From: Winogradskyella wichelsiae
GTDB lineage: Bacteria; Bacteroidota; Bacteroidia; Flavobacteriales; Flavobacteriaceae
Reading direction: 5' to 3'
Length of the DNA stretch: 64,000 nucleotides
Assembly: GCF_013403925.1 (NCBI RefSeq)
Contig: NZ_JABFDJ010000005.1
Span: 186,001 to 250,000, forward strand
Positions 26,671-35,267 of the stretch are shown here, one piece after another (the stretch's first letter is position 1; every line of letters starts with the position of its first letter). The translations under genes and the position numbers were made by a program. The notes beneath the pieces are model-generated. The model did no database searches. It was not told where the DNA came from and saw only the letters and a program-made list of their open reading frames with translations.

Positions 26671-26673
26671 AAA

Positions 26674-29154
26674 CTAAAACCTTTTAACAAATTCCTTCAC
26701 GCGTTTGAATATCGAATGATCATCTTTTTCATGGTAAGCGTTCCCATAAACCCCATAACCGTAACCATAGCCGTAACCATAACCGTAGCCATAACCATAA
26801 TTACTATTATTTTTATGTCGGTAAAAGTTAAGCACATAACTGACATTTTTAAGCTCTCCCGTACGCTGTTTCGCATTGACCAATTGCAACATTCCCTTTT
26901 TTGTATAATCTAAACGCACCATAAAAATAGTCGCATCCGCATATTGAGTCAATTCTAAAGCATCTGTTACCAATCCTAGTGGTGGAGTATCTAAAATAAT
27001 AACATCATACGTCTCCTTTAACGTCCCTATCAATTCCTTTAAATGATCGCTCATTAATAACTCTGAAGGATTCGGCGGTATCGGTCCTGAAGGAATAAGA
27101 TCTAAGTTTTCGATATGGGTATGTGTTGTAATTTCTTCTAACGTACCATCACCAATAAGGTAATTGACCACACCTTTGTCATTCTTAATATTAAAGTCAT
27201 CAAAGATTTTTGGCTTTCGTAAATCTAGTCCTAATAAAATGGTTTTTTTACCCGAAAGCGCATATACGGTGGCTGTATTGATTGACGTAAATGTTTTTCC
27301 TTCTCCACTGACCGAAGACGTCACCATTAACGTGTGTGCTTTACCCGCTTCTATTTTTTGATTTTTAAAAATAAATTGCAAACTTGAACGAATTGCTCTA
27401 AACGACTCTGCCACGGCAGACTTTGGCTTCTCATAAGCTACCAAATTATTTTTATAGCGGTATTTCCCAACCAATCCTAGAATAGGGATGTTAGACATCC
27501 GTGTAATTTCATCAGACCCATGAATGGTATTATCGAGTAAGTAAACAATGAAAATAAGAAACATTGGAGTGAAAAACCCTAACATTAAGCCCATCATATA
27601 ATTCAAGGATTTGTTAGGTCCTATTAACCCTCCACCGATATCTTTAGCTTCATCTACAATACCAAGATCTGAAATGTTAGCCGCTTTAACAATGGCAGCT
27701 TCACTTCGTTTGGCCATGTAAATATTGTAAGCTTCTTGACTTAAATCTAATTGCCTTTGAATCTTTAAAAACTGTTGTTCATCCTCTGGTAAACCACTTA
27801 ATTTGGCTTCTAAATTCGCGATTTTACGATTTAAAGTGCCAATACCAACTCCAATAGTGCCCTTGGTTGCGTTGATTGTTTCAAGCAATACATTTTTTTC
27901 AGAATCAATACGGCGATCTAACTCTTTAAAAAGTCCTGAGCCTTCTTTGGTTGTGTATTCTAAGTTTTGACGTTCTGCCGCTAACTCTACAATTTTGGAA
28001 ACACTTCTAAGAATGTTACTTTCCTCAATCCCCACACTGGTTGGTGCTGCTATATTGGTATAATCTGTTTTGGTATTTAGATACACCTCTAAATTTCCTA
28101 AATAATCAAGCTTAGACGCCTCTTCTTGCTTTGACAATTCAAATTCACGTAATTCTTCTGAAATTTGAGTTATTTCCGTACTGACATCAAACACCTTATT
28201 TTCCCTACGGAAGGTATTCATATCGTCCGTGAACCCCTTAAGATTGGTGTTGACTGCCGCTAAACTGCTATCTATAAATTTAATGGTATTGGTGGCGTAT
28301 AAATTTTTTCGTTCTAATTCGGTTTTACTTAAAATTGCTGAAGTTGCATTTAAATAATCTACAATCTTATCTTTATTATGTCCTGCTAATTGCAGTCTTA
28401 AAATATTAGAAGACGACTCTGAAAATGTTCCAATAGCAATCGCTGTTTTATACGTATTGACCACTCCGTCAAAATTGCTAAACTGAAGAAAATATTCTTT
28501 ACCTGCTTTTATGCTTCGATCGGGTTGAACCACCAAGCGCCCATTAAGAAACGGTAAATTTATAGGTTCTCCACTTTTAAATGTTTTGGTAAAATCACCT
28601 GAAGGAACTGTGATTCCAAATTTTGATTTGTCTCCATAGTTTTGCGCTGTTGCCCCATTATCTTCAAAAGCTGTAAAAACCTCAAACTCATTCGCATTTA
28701 AAAACCGAATCCCCACCGGGTAATTCAGCACTTGCCCTTTAGATTTATCAATCACAAAACGAAACGGAGCTTTTTTATAAATGTCTATTTTACGATACTT
28801 CCCCTCTTCGAGGTACTCCATATAATACTGAAGAGAATCTACCACAATTTCATTATGCGTACGGGTTTTAATCGCCGTCATTATTTTTCCTACCTTACCA
28901 GAAACCCCTCCCCAATTGAAAGAAATACTCGTGTTTGCTGTAAAAAAAGGATTTTGATCATTATCTACAGAAATTAAAGCATCTAAACGGTAAACATTTT
29001 GTTTTCGAGCATTAATAAAATAAGCAATTAGCAATGCCGTACCGATACATATCAGAACAAACTTCCAAAGGTTTAATACTTTAAAAAGAAACCCTCTAAA
29101 GTCAAAACTCATCCCTTGTGCGTCTTGGTCATCTATCTCATCGTAATCTCTCAT
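26674..29154 (-). CDS. wzc: Polysaccharide co-polymerase/tyrosine autokinase (Wzc-like)
   Basis: 826 residues. Wzz-like N-terminal domain with a first membrane segment (VLICIGTALLIAYFI, near residue 40), a long periplasmic coiled-coil region, a second membrane segment near residue 515-540 (MLGFFTPMFLIFIVYLL), then a cytoplasmic BY-kinase. Walker A at about 615-623 (SVSGEGKTF), A' LLGLDLRKP near 640, and Walker B VIILDTPP near 718. The tail has eight Tyr-Gly pairs then Val-Tyr-Gly, the expected phosphotyrosine cluster. Spaced 6 bp from the wza-like gene. It controls chain length or export with Wza. Confidence 0.95.
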   Translation of the reverse strand: MRDYDEIDDQDAQGMSFDFRGFLFKVLNLWKFVLICIGTALLIAYFINARKQNVYRLDALISVDNDQNPFFTANTSISFNWGGVSGKVGKIMTAIKTRTHNEIVVDSLQYYMEYLEEGKYRKIDIYKKAPFRFVIDKSKGQVLNYPVGIRFLNANEFEVFTAFEDNGATAQNYGDKSKFGITVPSGDFTKTFKSGEPINLPFLNGRLVVQPDRSIKAGKEYFLQFSNFDGVVNTYKTAIAIGTFSESSSNILRLQLAGHNKDKIVDYLNATSAILSKTELERKNLYATNTIKFIDSSLAAVNTNLKGFTDDMNTFRRENKVFDVSTEITQISEELREFELSKQEEASKLDYLGNLEVYLNTKTDYTNIAAPTSVGIEESNILRSVSKIVELAAERQNLEYTTKEGSGLFKELDRRIDSEKNVLLETINATKGTIGVGIGTLNRKIANLEAKLSGLPEDEQQFLKIQRQLDLSQEAYNIYMAKRSEAAIVKAANISDLGIVDEAKDIGGGLIGPNKSLNYMMGLMLGFFTPMFLIFIVYLLDNTIHGSDEITRMSNIPILGLVGKYRYKNNLVAYEKPKSAVAESFRAIRSSLQFIFKNQKIEAGKAHTLMVTSSVSGEGKTFTSINTATVYALSGKKTILLGLDLRKPKIFDDFNIKNDKGVVNYLIGDGTLEEITTHTHIENLDLIPSGPIPPNPSELLMSDHLKELIGTLKETYDVIILDTPPLGLVTDALELTQYADATIFMVRLDYTKKGMLQLVNAKQRTGELKNVSYVLNFYRHKNNSNYGYGYGYGYGYGYGYGVYGNAYHEKDDHSIFKRVKEFVKRF
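26752..26799 (-). repeat. Hexanucleotide repeat encoding the Wzc Tyr-Gly tail
   Basis: Eight in-frame 6-base units (TAT or TAC followed by GGT, GGC or GGG) code for eight Tyr-Gly pairs. Synonymous differences between units show the tract is not freshly expanded, but gain or loss of units stays in frame. Confidence 0.85.
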
Positions 29155-29160
29155 AGGTCA

Positions 29161-29961
29161 TTATAATCTTGTAAAAAGTAAGATAGTCGTGCTTAATAAC
29201 GAGACTATCGAAGCAATGGTAGCAATACTAGACACTGCGGTTTCACCCGTACCAAGTGATTTCTGTTTTAAAGGCTTCACATAAATAATATCATTAGGCT
29301 GTATGTAATAATAGGGAGACTGCATGACTTTAATATCTGTAAGATCTAAGTGATGTATTTTCTGACCTTGCGGGTATTGCCTAATAATTAAAACATCTTT
29401 TTTATTTCCCGTTACCGGAATTTCCCCAACATTAGCTATCGCTTCAAAAATATTAACGCGTTCTGTAAACAGTACTTGACTGCCAGGATTTCCAACCTCC
29501 CCATTAGCGGTATAACGCAATCCTGCTAATTTTACCGTCACAAAAATATTAGCCGTTTCTTTAAATTGCTCATCAAGCAATTTGGTTTCAATCTGTTTTT
29601 CAATTTCTTCGGTTGTAAATCCTAAAACATTAAGATACCCTAAAGTTGGTATTCTTATATTACCGTGAACATCTACTGTAAAACCATCAAAATAAGCACG
29701 CTCAGCACTCCCTGCATTTAAATTCTCGTCCCCTGAAGGGTTTAAAATCGATACCGTTTCTTGATCTAAAGCTTTAACTTTTATATTTAAAATATCATTG
29801 ATTTGAATGCGGTAAGGTTTCTGCATTTCAGCAAGATTATTAGGAATGCTATCCTTGGTCGCATCTTCCTTTATTTGCAGGTAAACCGTGTCTTTATGTG
29901 GAATACAAGAAGACACCACAACACAACTGAATAAAATAATTAAAAGCTTAATAGGCTTCAT
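29161..29961 (-). CDS. wza: Polysaccharide export outer-membrane lipoprotein (Wza-like)
   Basis: 266 residues from the ATG at 29961. The frame extends to 30003, but the candidate promoter box at 29984-29991 lies inside that extension, and the ATG at 29961 begins an ideal lipoprotein signal (MKPIKLLIILFSCVVVSSC, lipid Cys at residue 19). Domains: a polysaccharide export (PES) domain around YRIQINDILNIKVKAL, SLBB-like domains around GNPGSQVLFTERVNI, then a C-terminal membrane-spanning end. Shorter than E. coli Wza, as usual in Bacteroidota. First gene of the locus; works with Wzc. Confidence 0.92.
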   Translation of the reverse strand: MKPIKLLIILFSCVVVSSCIPHKDTVYLQIKEDATKDSIPNNLAEMQKPYRIQINDILNIKVKALDQETVSILNPSGDENLNAGSAERAYFDGFTVDVHGNIRIPTLGYLNVLGFTTEEIEKQIETKLLDEQFKETANIFVTVKLAGLRYTANGEVGNPGSQVLFTERVNIFEAIANVGEIPVTGNKKDVLIIRQYPQGQKIHHLDLTDIKVMQSPYYYIQPNDIIYVKPLKQKSLGTGETAVSSIATIASIVSLLSTTILLFTRL

Positions 29962-29983
29962 AGTAACTCTAGGTCTTAGTGGG

Positions 29984-29991
29984 CAAATATA
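29984..29991 (-). promoter_or_regulatory. Candidate -7 box (TATATTTG) for the polysaccharide operon
   Basis: On the minus strand TATATTTG matches TAnnTTTG exactly and lies 22 bases before the wza-like ATG at 29961. It sits in the 102-bp divergent region shared with the ABC-F gene. Transcription from here would start inside the longer frame, supporting the shorter Wza start. Confidence 0.55.
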
Positions 29992-30063
29992 ATCTATCAA
30001 CACTAATATTAAAACTAATACGATTCTTTTTGGTTTATTTCCGTTCTTTGTAAAAAAACAACT

Positions 30064-31932
30064 TTGAATTACCTTAACGTAGAAAACATATCCAAGTCTT
30101 TTGGGGAATTAGTCCTTTTTAAAGATTTATCATTCAGTATTCATAAAGATCAAAAGATTGCTTTTGTCGCTAAAAACGGGAGTGGAAAAACATCCATCCT
30201 TAAAATGTTAGCAGGAAAGGACACTCCAGACGATGGACAAATCGTTGCTAGAAAAGGCTTACGGTTGGCTTTTTTAGATCAAGAACCCGATCTCGATCCT
30301 GATCTGACTCTTGAAGAAACCATCTTTGCTTCGGACATTCCGATTTTAAAAATCATTGAAGCTTACGAACATGCTTTAAAGACTCCTGAGGATGCTGATG
30401 CGTATCAAAAAGCTTTTGAAGGTATGGATCGTTTTAATGCTTGGGAATTTGAAACCCAATACCAACAAACCTTATCGCAATTAAAACTGGATGACCTTAG
30501 CGTTAAAGTAAAAACACTTTCTGGTGGCCAGAAAAAACGTTTGGCTTTAGCACAGGCGCTCTTAAGCAAACCCGACATTCTTATTCTCGATGAGCCTACC
30601 AACCATCTTGATTTAGAAATGATTGAATGGTTAGAGGAGTATTTTGCTAAAACCCAACAAACCCTTTTTATGGTGACGCACGACCGTTATTTTTTAGAAC
30701 GTGTTTGTAATGAAATTATAGAACTCGATCATGGGCAGCTACACACCTACAAAGGAAATTACTCGTATTATTTAGAGAAGAAAGAAGCCCGCATAGAAAA
30801 CCAAGCGACCGAAGTTGGTAAAGCGAAACAACTCTTTAAGAAAGAATTGGACTGGATGCGTCGCCAACCTAAAGCACGTACTACAAAATCTAAAAGTAGA
30901 ATTGACGATTTTCATGAAATAAAATCTAAAGCGAGCCAACGTCGTAATGATCACCAAGTGCAATTAGAAATTCACATGGAGCGTTTAGGAAGTAAAATTG
31001 TAGAATTCCATAAAGTCTCTAAAGCCTTTAAGAATAAAACCATTTTAAAAGACTTTGAATACACCTTTAAAAAAGGGGAACGTATTGGTATTATTGGAAA
31101 AAATGGAACAGGTAAATCCACCTTTCTTAATTTATTGACTGAAAGTCTACAACCTGACGCCGGCAAAGTAGTGATTGGAGAAACCGTTAAAATCGGGTAT
31201 TATACGCAAGGAGGTATTAAAGCCAAACCCAATCAAAAAGTGATTGATGTTATCAAGGAATTTGGTGAATACATCCCTTTGGCCAAAGGCCGACAAATTA
31301 GCGCCCAACAATTATTAGAACGCTTTTTATTTGATCGAAAAAAACAATGGGATTTTGTTGAAAAACTAAGTGGTGGTGAACAAAAACGGCTGTATCTATG
31401 TACGGTTTTAATTCAGAACCCTAATGTTTTAATTCTCGATGAGCCTACAAACGACTTAGATATTGTAACCTTAAATGTCCTTGAAGACTTCTTAATGGAT
31501 TTCCCTGGAGTCCTGTTAGTCGTCTCTCACGACCGTTACTTTATGGATAAGATTGTAGACCATATGTTTGTCTTTAGAGGCGAAGGTGTTGTGGACGATT
31601 TCCCTGGAAATTATTCCGATTTCAGAGCTTATGACAGCAGTCAGACTAAGCAGAAGGACATTGAGGTGATCGAAAAAACAGATCATACTAAAGCGGCCAA
31701 ACAAAACGACGCTAAAAAACTCGATTACAACGAACAAAAAGAATATAAAAACTTAACCTCTAAAATTCGATCTTTAGAATTAGATAAAGCCGCTTTAGAG
31801 GGCAAATTCCTTAACCCTGAGTTATCTCAAGACGAGATTACAAAGCTATCCGATCAACTTCAAGTCATTATTGATACCATCGAAGACAAAGAGATGCGTT
31901 GGTTTGAATTGTCTGAGAAATTGGAGGAGTAA
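30064..31932 (+). CDS. ABC-F family ATPase
   Basis: 622 residues, two ABC domains and no membrane segments. First domain: FVAKNGSGKTSILKML (Walker A), LSGGQKKRLALAQALL (signature), DILILDEPTNHLD (Walker B). Second: GIIGKNGTGKSTFLNLL, LSGGEQKRLYLCTVLI, NVLILDEPTNDLD. The linker and a C-terminal basic coiled coil (KLDYNEQKEYKNLTSKIRSL) match Uup-type ABC-F proteins, which act on ribosomes or recombination intermediates. The start is TTG at 30064, directly before the conserved NYLNVENISKSF. Followed at once by an octamer array. Confidence 0.93.
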   Translation: MNYLNVENISKSFGELVLFKDLSFSIHKDQKIAFVAKNGSGKTSILKMLAGKDTPDDGQIVARKGLRLAFLDQEPDLDPDLTLEETIFASDIPILKIIEAYEHALKTPEDADAYQKAFEGMDRFNAWEFETQYQQTLSQLKLDDLSVKVKTLSGGQKKRLALAQALLSKPDILILDEPTNHLDLEMIEWLEEYFAKTQQTLFMVTHDRYFLERVCNEIIELDHGQLHTYKGNYSYYLEKKEARIENQATEVGKAKQLFKKELDWMRRQPKARTTKSKSRIDDFHEIKSKASQRRNDHQVQLEIHMERLGSKIVEFHKVSKAFKNKTILKDFEYTFKKGERIGIIGKNGTGKSTFLNLLTESLQPDAGKVVIGETVKIGYYTQGGIKAKPNQKVIDVIKEFGEYIPLAKGRQISAQQLLERFLFDRKKQWDFVEKLSGGEQKRLYLCTVLIQNPNVLILDEPTNDLDIVTLNVLEDFLMDFPGVLLVVSHDRYFMDKIVDHMFVFRGEGVVDDFPGNYSDFRAYDSSQTKQKDIEVIEKTDHTKAAKQNDAKKLDYNEQKEYKNLTSKIRSLELDKAALEGKFLNPELSQDEITKLSDQLQVIIDTIEDKEMRWFELSEKLEE

Positions 31933-31934
31933 TG

Positions 31935-32086
31935 AGGTGGTGATGTGGTGAGGTGGTGATGTGGTGAGGTGGTGATGCGGTGAGATGGTGAGGTGGTGAG
32001 GTGGTGAGATGGTGAGGTGGTGAAGTGGTGAGATGGTGAAGTGGTGAAGTGGTGAGGTGGTGAGATGGTGAGGTGGTGAGGTGGTT
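31935..32086 (+). repeat. 8-bp tandem array TGGTGAnn downstream of the ABC-F gene
   Basis: Roughly 19 octamers of the form TGGTGADR begin within three bases of the stop codon, on the coding strand. The variable positions are mostly GG, TG, GA and AG. At 32128-32168 a few reversed copies (CTCACCAAT, CTCACCG) follow, so the transcript could fold back. Confidence 0.88.
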
Positions 32087-32189
32087 ATTTTAATTTAAAT
32101 GTAAAAAACATTTCAAATCTCAATCAAAGCCTCACCAATTTTCAAAACACTGCTTCACTACCTCACCGTAAATAAAATAACAATTTAAA

Positions 32190-32960
32190 GTGTACCAATT
32201 AAAATCGTATTTAAAATTTTTAACAAAGGCTTCTAATCAACATGGAGTCCACTCCCCTTTTGTTTATAATTTCGTTACAAAATGCCTTTACGACACCACC
32301 ACTTATGAAGCCTACAGCACACTAAAAGCTTACAAAAAAGCATTAAAGAACTCAGACACTCTTTTGCAAGTTACAGACTTAGGAGAAGGCTCTAAAGTAT
32401 TAAATACACAACACAGACAAGTCCGCAATATGGTCCGTGTATCTAGCAGTTCTAAAAAAGAAGCACGACTCCTTTACAGGTTATCAAAGTATTTCAACTT
32501 TAAAAACAGCTTAGAATTAGGCACCTCATTAGGTATGGGGACGTACGCCCTTTCATTAGCCAATTCTGAAGCTCAAATTACCACCATTGAAGGTTGCCCA
32601 AATACCTCAGCCTTTGCCTGCGCGCAGTTAAAGCAAAAAAACGTTACTAATGTGGCATTTATAATTGGTGATTTTAACACTATCATCCCGAATTTAAAAG
32701 ACACACATTTCGATTTCATTTACTTTGATGGACATCATAATAAGACAGCAACCATTCATTATTTTGAAGCTTTAGTATCCAAAACGCATAACGATAGTGT
32801 TTTTGTTTTCGATGATATTTATTGGTCTCAAGGCATGATGGAAGCTTGGGAGTACATTAAAGCGCATGATGCTGTAACTGTAACCGTAGACACCTTTCAT
32901 TTAGGCTTTGTTTTTTTTAGAAAAGAACAAAAGAAAGAACATTTTAAAATTAGATTGTAA
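32190..32960 (+). CDS. Class I SAM-dependent methyltransferase
   Basis: 256 residues. SLELGTSLGMGTYALSLA near residue 107 is the glycine-rich SAM-binding motif I, TTIEGCPNTSAFA is motif II (acidic Glu for the ribose), and FDFIYFDGHHNKTATIHYFE with VFVFDDIYWSQGMMEAW resemble the metal-dependent O-methyltransferase fold. Start is GTG at 32190; no alternative ATG precedes motif I. Substrate unknown. A conserved flavobacterial protein, apparently transcribed with or after the ABC-F gene across the array. Confidence 0.85.
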   Translation: MYQLKSYLKFLTKASNQHGVHSPFVYNFVTKCLYDTTTYEAYSTLKAYKKALKNSDTLLQVTDLGEGSKVLNTQHRQVRNMVRVSSSSKKEARLLYRLSKYFNFKNSLELGTSLGMGTYALSLANSEAQITTIEGCPNTSAFACAQLKQKNVTNVAFIIGDFNTIIPNLKDTHFDFIYFDGHHNKTATIHYFEALVSKTHNDSVFVFDDIYWSQGMMEAWEYIKAHDAVTVTVDTFHLGFVFFRKEQKKEHFKIRL

Positions 32961-33040
32961 CAACCTAACGACTTTAGCGTCCTATTCATTGAAATATCCT
33001 GTATCTTGCAGGAAGCTAAAGCAACCAAGACTATTTAATC

Positions 33041-33730
33041 ATGAGTGACAACGTCATCGAAATTAGAAACATCATTAGAGATTTTAAATTGGGTCAAGAA
33101 ATCGTTCACGTCTTAAAGGGTATCGATTTAGACATTAAGCGTGGCGAATATGTTGCCATTATGGGACCTTCGGGCTCAGGTAAATCCACATTAATGAATT
33201 TACTCGGTTGCTTAGACACCCCAACGGCTGGTTCTTACAAACTTAATGGAAAAGATGTCAGCACAATGAGCGATGATGACCTTGCGGATATTAGAAACAC
33301 AGAAATCGGATTTGTTTTTCAAACCTTCAACCTTTTACCAAGAACCACTGCTTTAGACAATGTGGCTTTGCCAATGGTTTACGCTGGTTTTTCTAAAAAA
33401 GCAAGAGAAGAACGTGCTACAGAAGTTTTAACTGATGTAGGTCTTGCAGACCGTATGGATCATAAACCCAATCAACTTTCAGGTGGTCAGCGTCAACGTG
33501 TCGCCGTCGGAAGAGCTTTGGTTAACAAACCTTCCATCATCCTTGCTGATGAACCTACAGGAAACCTAGATTCTAAAACAGGTGTAGAAATTATGAAACT
33601 CTTTGGAGACATTCATCAATCTGGCAACACAGTCATTATGGTTACCCATGAAGAAGACATCGCAGCACATGCTAAGCGTGTTATTCGTTTGAGAGATGGT
33701 GTCATTGAGAGTGATACTTTTAATTCGTAA
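33041..33730 (+). CDS. ABC transporter ATPase, LolD/MacB type
   Basis: 229 residues, a single nucleotide-binding domain. [18 protein letters not shown] (Walker A), [18 protein letters not shown] (Q-loop), [15 protein letters not shown] (signature), [13 protein letters not shown] (Walker B) and [14 protein letters not shown] (H-loop) are the type VII ABC pattern. Such ATPases power MacB-like or LolCDE-like permeases; no permease gene is adjacent, so the partner lies elsewhere. Followed directly by an octamer array. Confidence 0.93.
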   Translation: MSDNVIEIRNIIRDFKLGQEIVHVLKGIDLDIKRGEYVAIMGPSGSGKSTLMNLLGCLDTPTAGSYKLNGKDVSTMSDDDLADIRNTEIGFVFQTFNLLPRTTALDNVALPMVYAGFSKKAREERATEVLTDVGLADRMDHKPNQLSGGQRQRVAVGRALVNKPSIILADEPTGNLDSKTGVEIMKLFGDIHQSGNTVIMVTHEEDIAAHAKRVIRLRDGVIESDTFNS

Positions 33731-33870
33731 GATGGTGATGCAGTGAAATGGTGAGATGGTGAGATGGTGAGGTGGTGATACAGTGAAATGGTGAGGTGGT
33801 GATACAGTGAAATGGTGAATTGGTGAAGTGGTGAATTGGTGAGGTGGTGATTCTGTGAGATGGTGAGATG
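33731..33870 (+). repeat. 8-bp array, mixed TGGTGAnn and CAGTGAAA units
   Basis: Begins immediately after the stop codon of the ABC ATPase gene and keeps the same strand polarity as the arrays at 1155-1324 and 31935-32086. Two unit types alternate, so the arrays appear to share one source with variation at the first bases. Confidence 0.85.
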
Positions 33871-34100
33871 AAGACACTATAAACTTAAAAATCAAACCAA
33901 TAGAAAGTCTCAAAATCAAATTACAATTCAAAAATTAACCCTTTTACAAAAAAAAGAACACATGGATATAGTGACGGGGTTGTATAGTGATACGGTGATG
34001 CCATGATTCAGTGGGGCTCTCTATCTTTTTGATCGATTTATCTCAAAACGTAATTCTTATATCTAGTTAATTACCGCTTCATATTAGCGCTATACGCGAA
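33871..34100. other. Gene-free spacer between octamer arrays
   Basis: No open frame of note. It includes loose octamer relics near 33966-34010 (ATAGTGA, TACGGTGATG) and a run of ordinary AT-rich DNA. No promoter or terminator was recognised. Confidence 0.5.
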
Positions 34101-34228
34101 AAAGTGATACAGTGAAACAGTGAAACAGTGATACAGTGATACAGTGATACAGTGAAACAGTGATACAGTGATACAGTGGTACAGTGAAACAGTGATACAG
34201 TGAAACAGTGAAACAGTGATACAGTGAA
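34101..34228 (+). repeat. 8-bp tandem array CAGTGAWA
   Basis: About 16 units of CAGTGATA or CAGTGAAA with very few other changes, on the plus strand. More uniform than the TGGTGA arrays, so probably expanded more recently. Located between a TGGTGA array and a TCACCA array of opposite polarity. Confidence 0.88.
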
Positions 34229-34251
34229 CCTACACATCGTATTACCGATTT

Positions 34252-34310
34252 ACCATTTCACACCTCACCACTTCACCACTTCACCACTTCACTATACAAC
34301 CACCTCACCA
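34252..34310 (-). repeat. Short 8-bp array of reversed polarity (CACCACTT)
   Basis: On the plus strand CACCTCACCACTTCACC-type units, the reverse complement of the TGGTGA family. It can pair with 33731-33870, enclosing the CAGTGAWA array in a long imperfect hairpin. Confidence 0.8.
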
Positions 34311-34325
34311 TCAAAAAAAACAGAT

Positions 34326-34363
34326 TCAAACGCTTAACTTTTAACTCATAACTCTTAACTTTG
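34326..34363 (+). promoter_or_regulatory. 7-bp repeat merging into a -7 box (TAACTTTG)
   Basis: Heptamers TTAACTT, TTAACTC, ATAACTC, TTAACTT run up to the start region, and the last merges into TAACTTTG (34356-34363), a perfect TAnnTTTG. The ATG at 34369 is only five bases further on, so a transcript from it would be leaderless or nearly so. Confidence 0.45.
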
Positions 34364-34368
34364 TTTAC

Positions 34369-34944
34369 ATGAAGGTATATACAAAAACAGGAGATAAAGG
34401 GACAACGGCACTTTTTGGTGGCACACGTGTTCCTAAGCATCATATAAGAATAGAAAGTTACGGGACCATTGATGAACTTAACGCTCATATTGGTTTAATT
34501 AGAGACCAAGATATTAGCCTATTGTATAAAAACACCTTAATGGACATTCAAGACCGCTTATTCACCGTTGGCGCCATCTTAGCTACCGATCCTGAGAAAG
34601 CAACTTTAAAAAATGGTAAAGCACGCTTAAACATACCGAAGATTGCGAATGAAGACATTGAGAAACTAGAAAAAGAAATGGACCTCATGGAAGATAGCTT
34701 ACCTCCAATGACGCATTTTGTATTACCTGGAGGCCATCAAACCGTGTCATTCTGTCACATCGCACGTACCGTTTGTCGTAGAGCTGAGCGTCAGGCATCA
34801 CATTTAAATGATCTGGAGCCATTTCAACCTGAAACTTTAATGTATATCAATAGACTATCTGACTACCTTTTTGTGTTGGCACGGAAGTTGTCTTATGACT
34901 TACAAGCTGAAGAGATAAAATGGATTCCCAATAAAGAATCTTAA
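34369..34944 (+). CDS. Cob(I)alamin adenosyltransferase (PduO type)
   Basis: 191 residues. Transfers the adenosyl group of ATP to cob(I)alamin to make coenzyme B12. The N-terminal YTKTGDKGTTALFGG is the ATP-binding signature, ESYGTIDELNAHIGL and FVLPGG follow, and RTVCRRAERQAS around residue 125 is the second conserved block with the catalytic Arg and Glu. Normal length, soluble. Alone here, not within a B12 operon, which is usual in flavobacteria that salvage cobamides. Confidence 0.95.
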   Translation: MKVYTKTGDKGTTALFGGTRVPKHHIRIESYGTIDELNAHIGLIRDQDISLLYKNTLMDIQDRLFTVGAILATDPEKATLKNGKARLNIPKIANEDIEKLEKEMDLMEDSLPPMTHFVLPGGHQTVSFCHIARTVCRRAERQASHLNDLEPFQPETLMYINRLSDYLFVLARKLSYDLQAEEIKWIPNKES

Positions 34945-35213
34945 AGATCATAAAACGTCAGTTCGAGTATGCTGACCTGTTTGTCAGAATGTATCGCGAA
35001 CTCGGTTATTGACCTCATTTTATTTTGTATGCTCAAGACTAAAAACGCAAAAATTAGTCTAAAATTAAAAGTTGAAAATTACACGTTCTTTCTATTAATG
35101 ATTAGACATTTATAAGTGCACATTTGAGCGATTCAAAAGGCACAATTATAAATGTTCAGCGCAACCAAAAAATTAAAATATTAATTTTACGCGTTAATTA
35201 ATTTGATTTTTTC
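34945..35213. other. Gene-free spacer with fragment of the TTCGAGT repeat family
   Basis: Contains GTCAGTTCGAGTATGCTGAC (short stem GTCAG/CTGAC) and TGTATCGCGAACTCG, recognisable as a decayed piece of the ~130-bp palindromic family found at 39.8 and 43 kb. The rest is AT-rich with no frame or structure that I can support. Confidence 0.5.
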
Positions 35214-35243
35214 TTGAATTATTCAACTAAAAAATTATTTTTG
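35214..35243 (+). promoter_or_regulatory. Promoter of the DUF2795 gene (TTG-19-TATTTTTG)
   Basis: TTG at 35214-35216 and TATTTTTG at 35236-35243 are separated by 19 bases, fitting the Bacteroidota sigma-ABfr pattern (TTG, 19-21 bases, TAnnTTTG). The gene's ATG lies 24 bases after the -7 box. One of the best promoter matches in the window. Confidence 0.65.
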
Positions 35244-35267
35244 CAAAAATTAAATTACACACGCATT

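Noticed and set aside
26716..26913. Plus-strand frame opposite the Wzc tail
   Set aside because: It is the antisense of the Tyr-Gly hexanucleotide tract (Val/Thr/Ile repeats), with no start signal; wzc is clearly the coding strand.
29962..30003. Longer N-terminus for the Wza-like protein
   Set aside because: It would place the promoter box inside the gene and spoil an ideal lipoprotein signal starting at 29961.
33566..33931. 121-codon minus-strand frame rich in His, Ser and Pro
   Set aside because: It translates the octamer array and the end of the ABC ATPase gene in antisense; low-complexity artefact.
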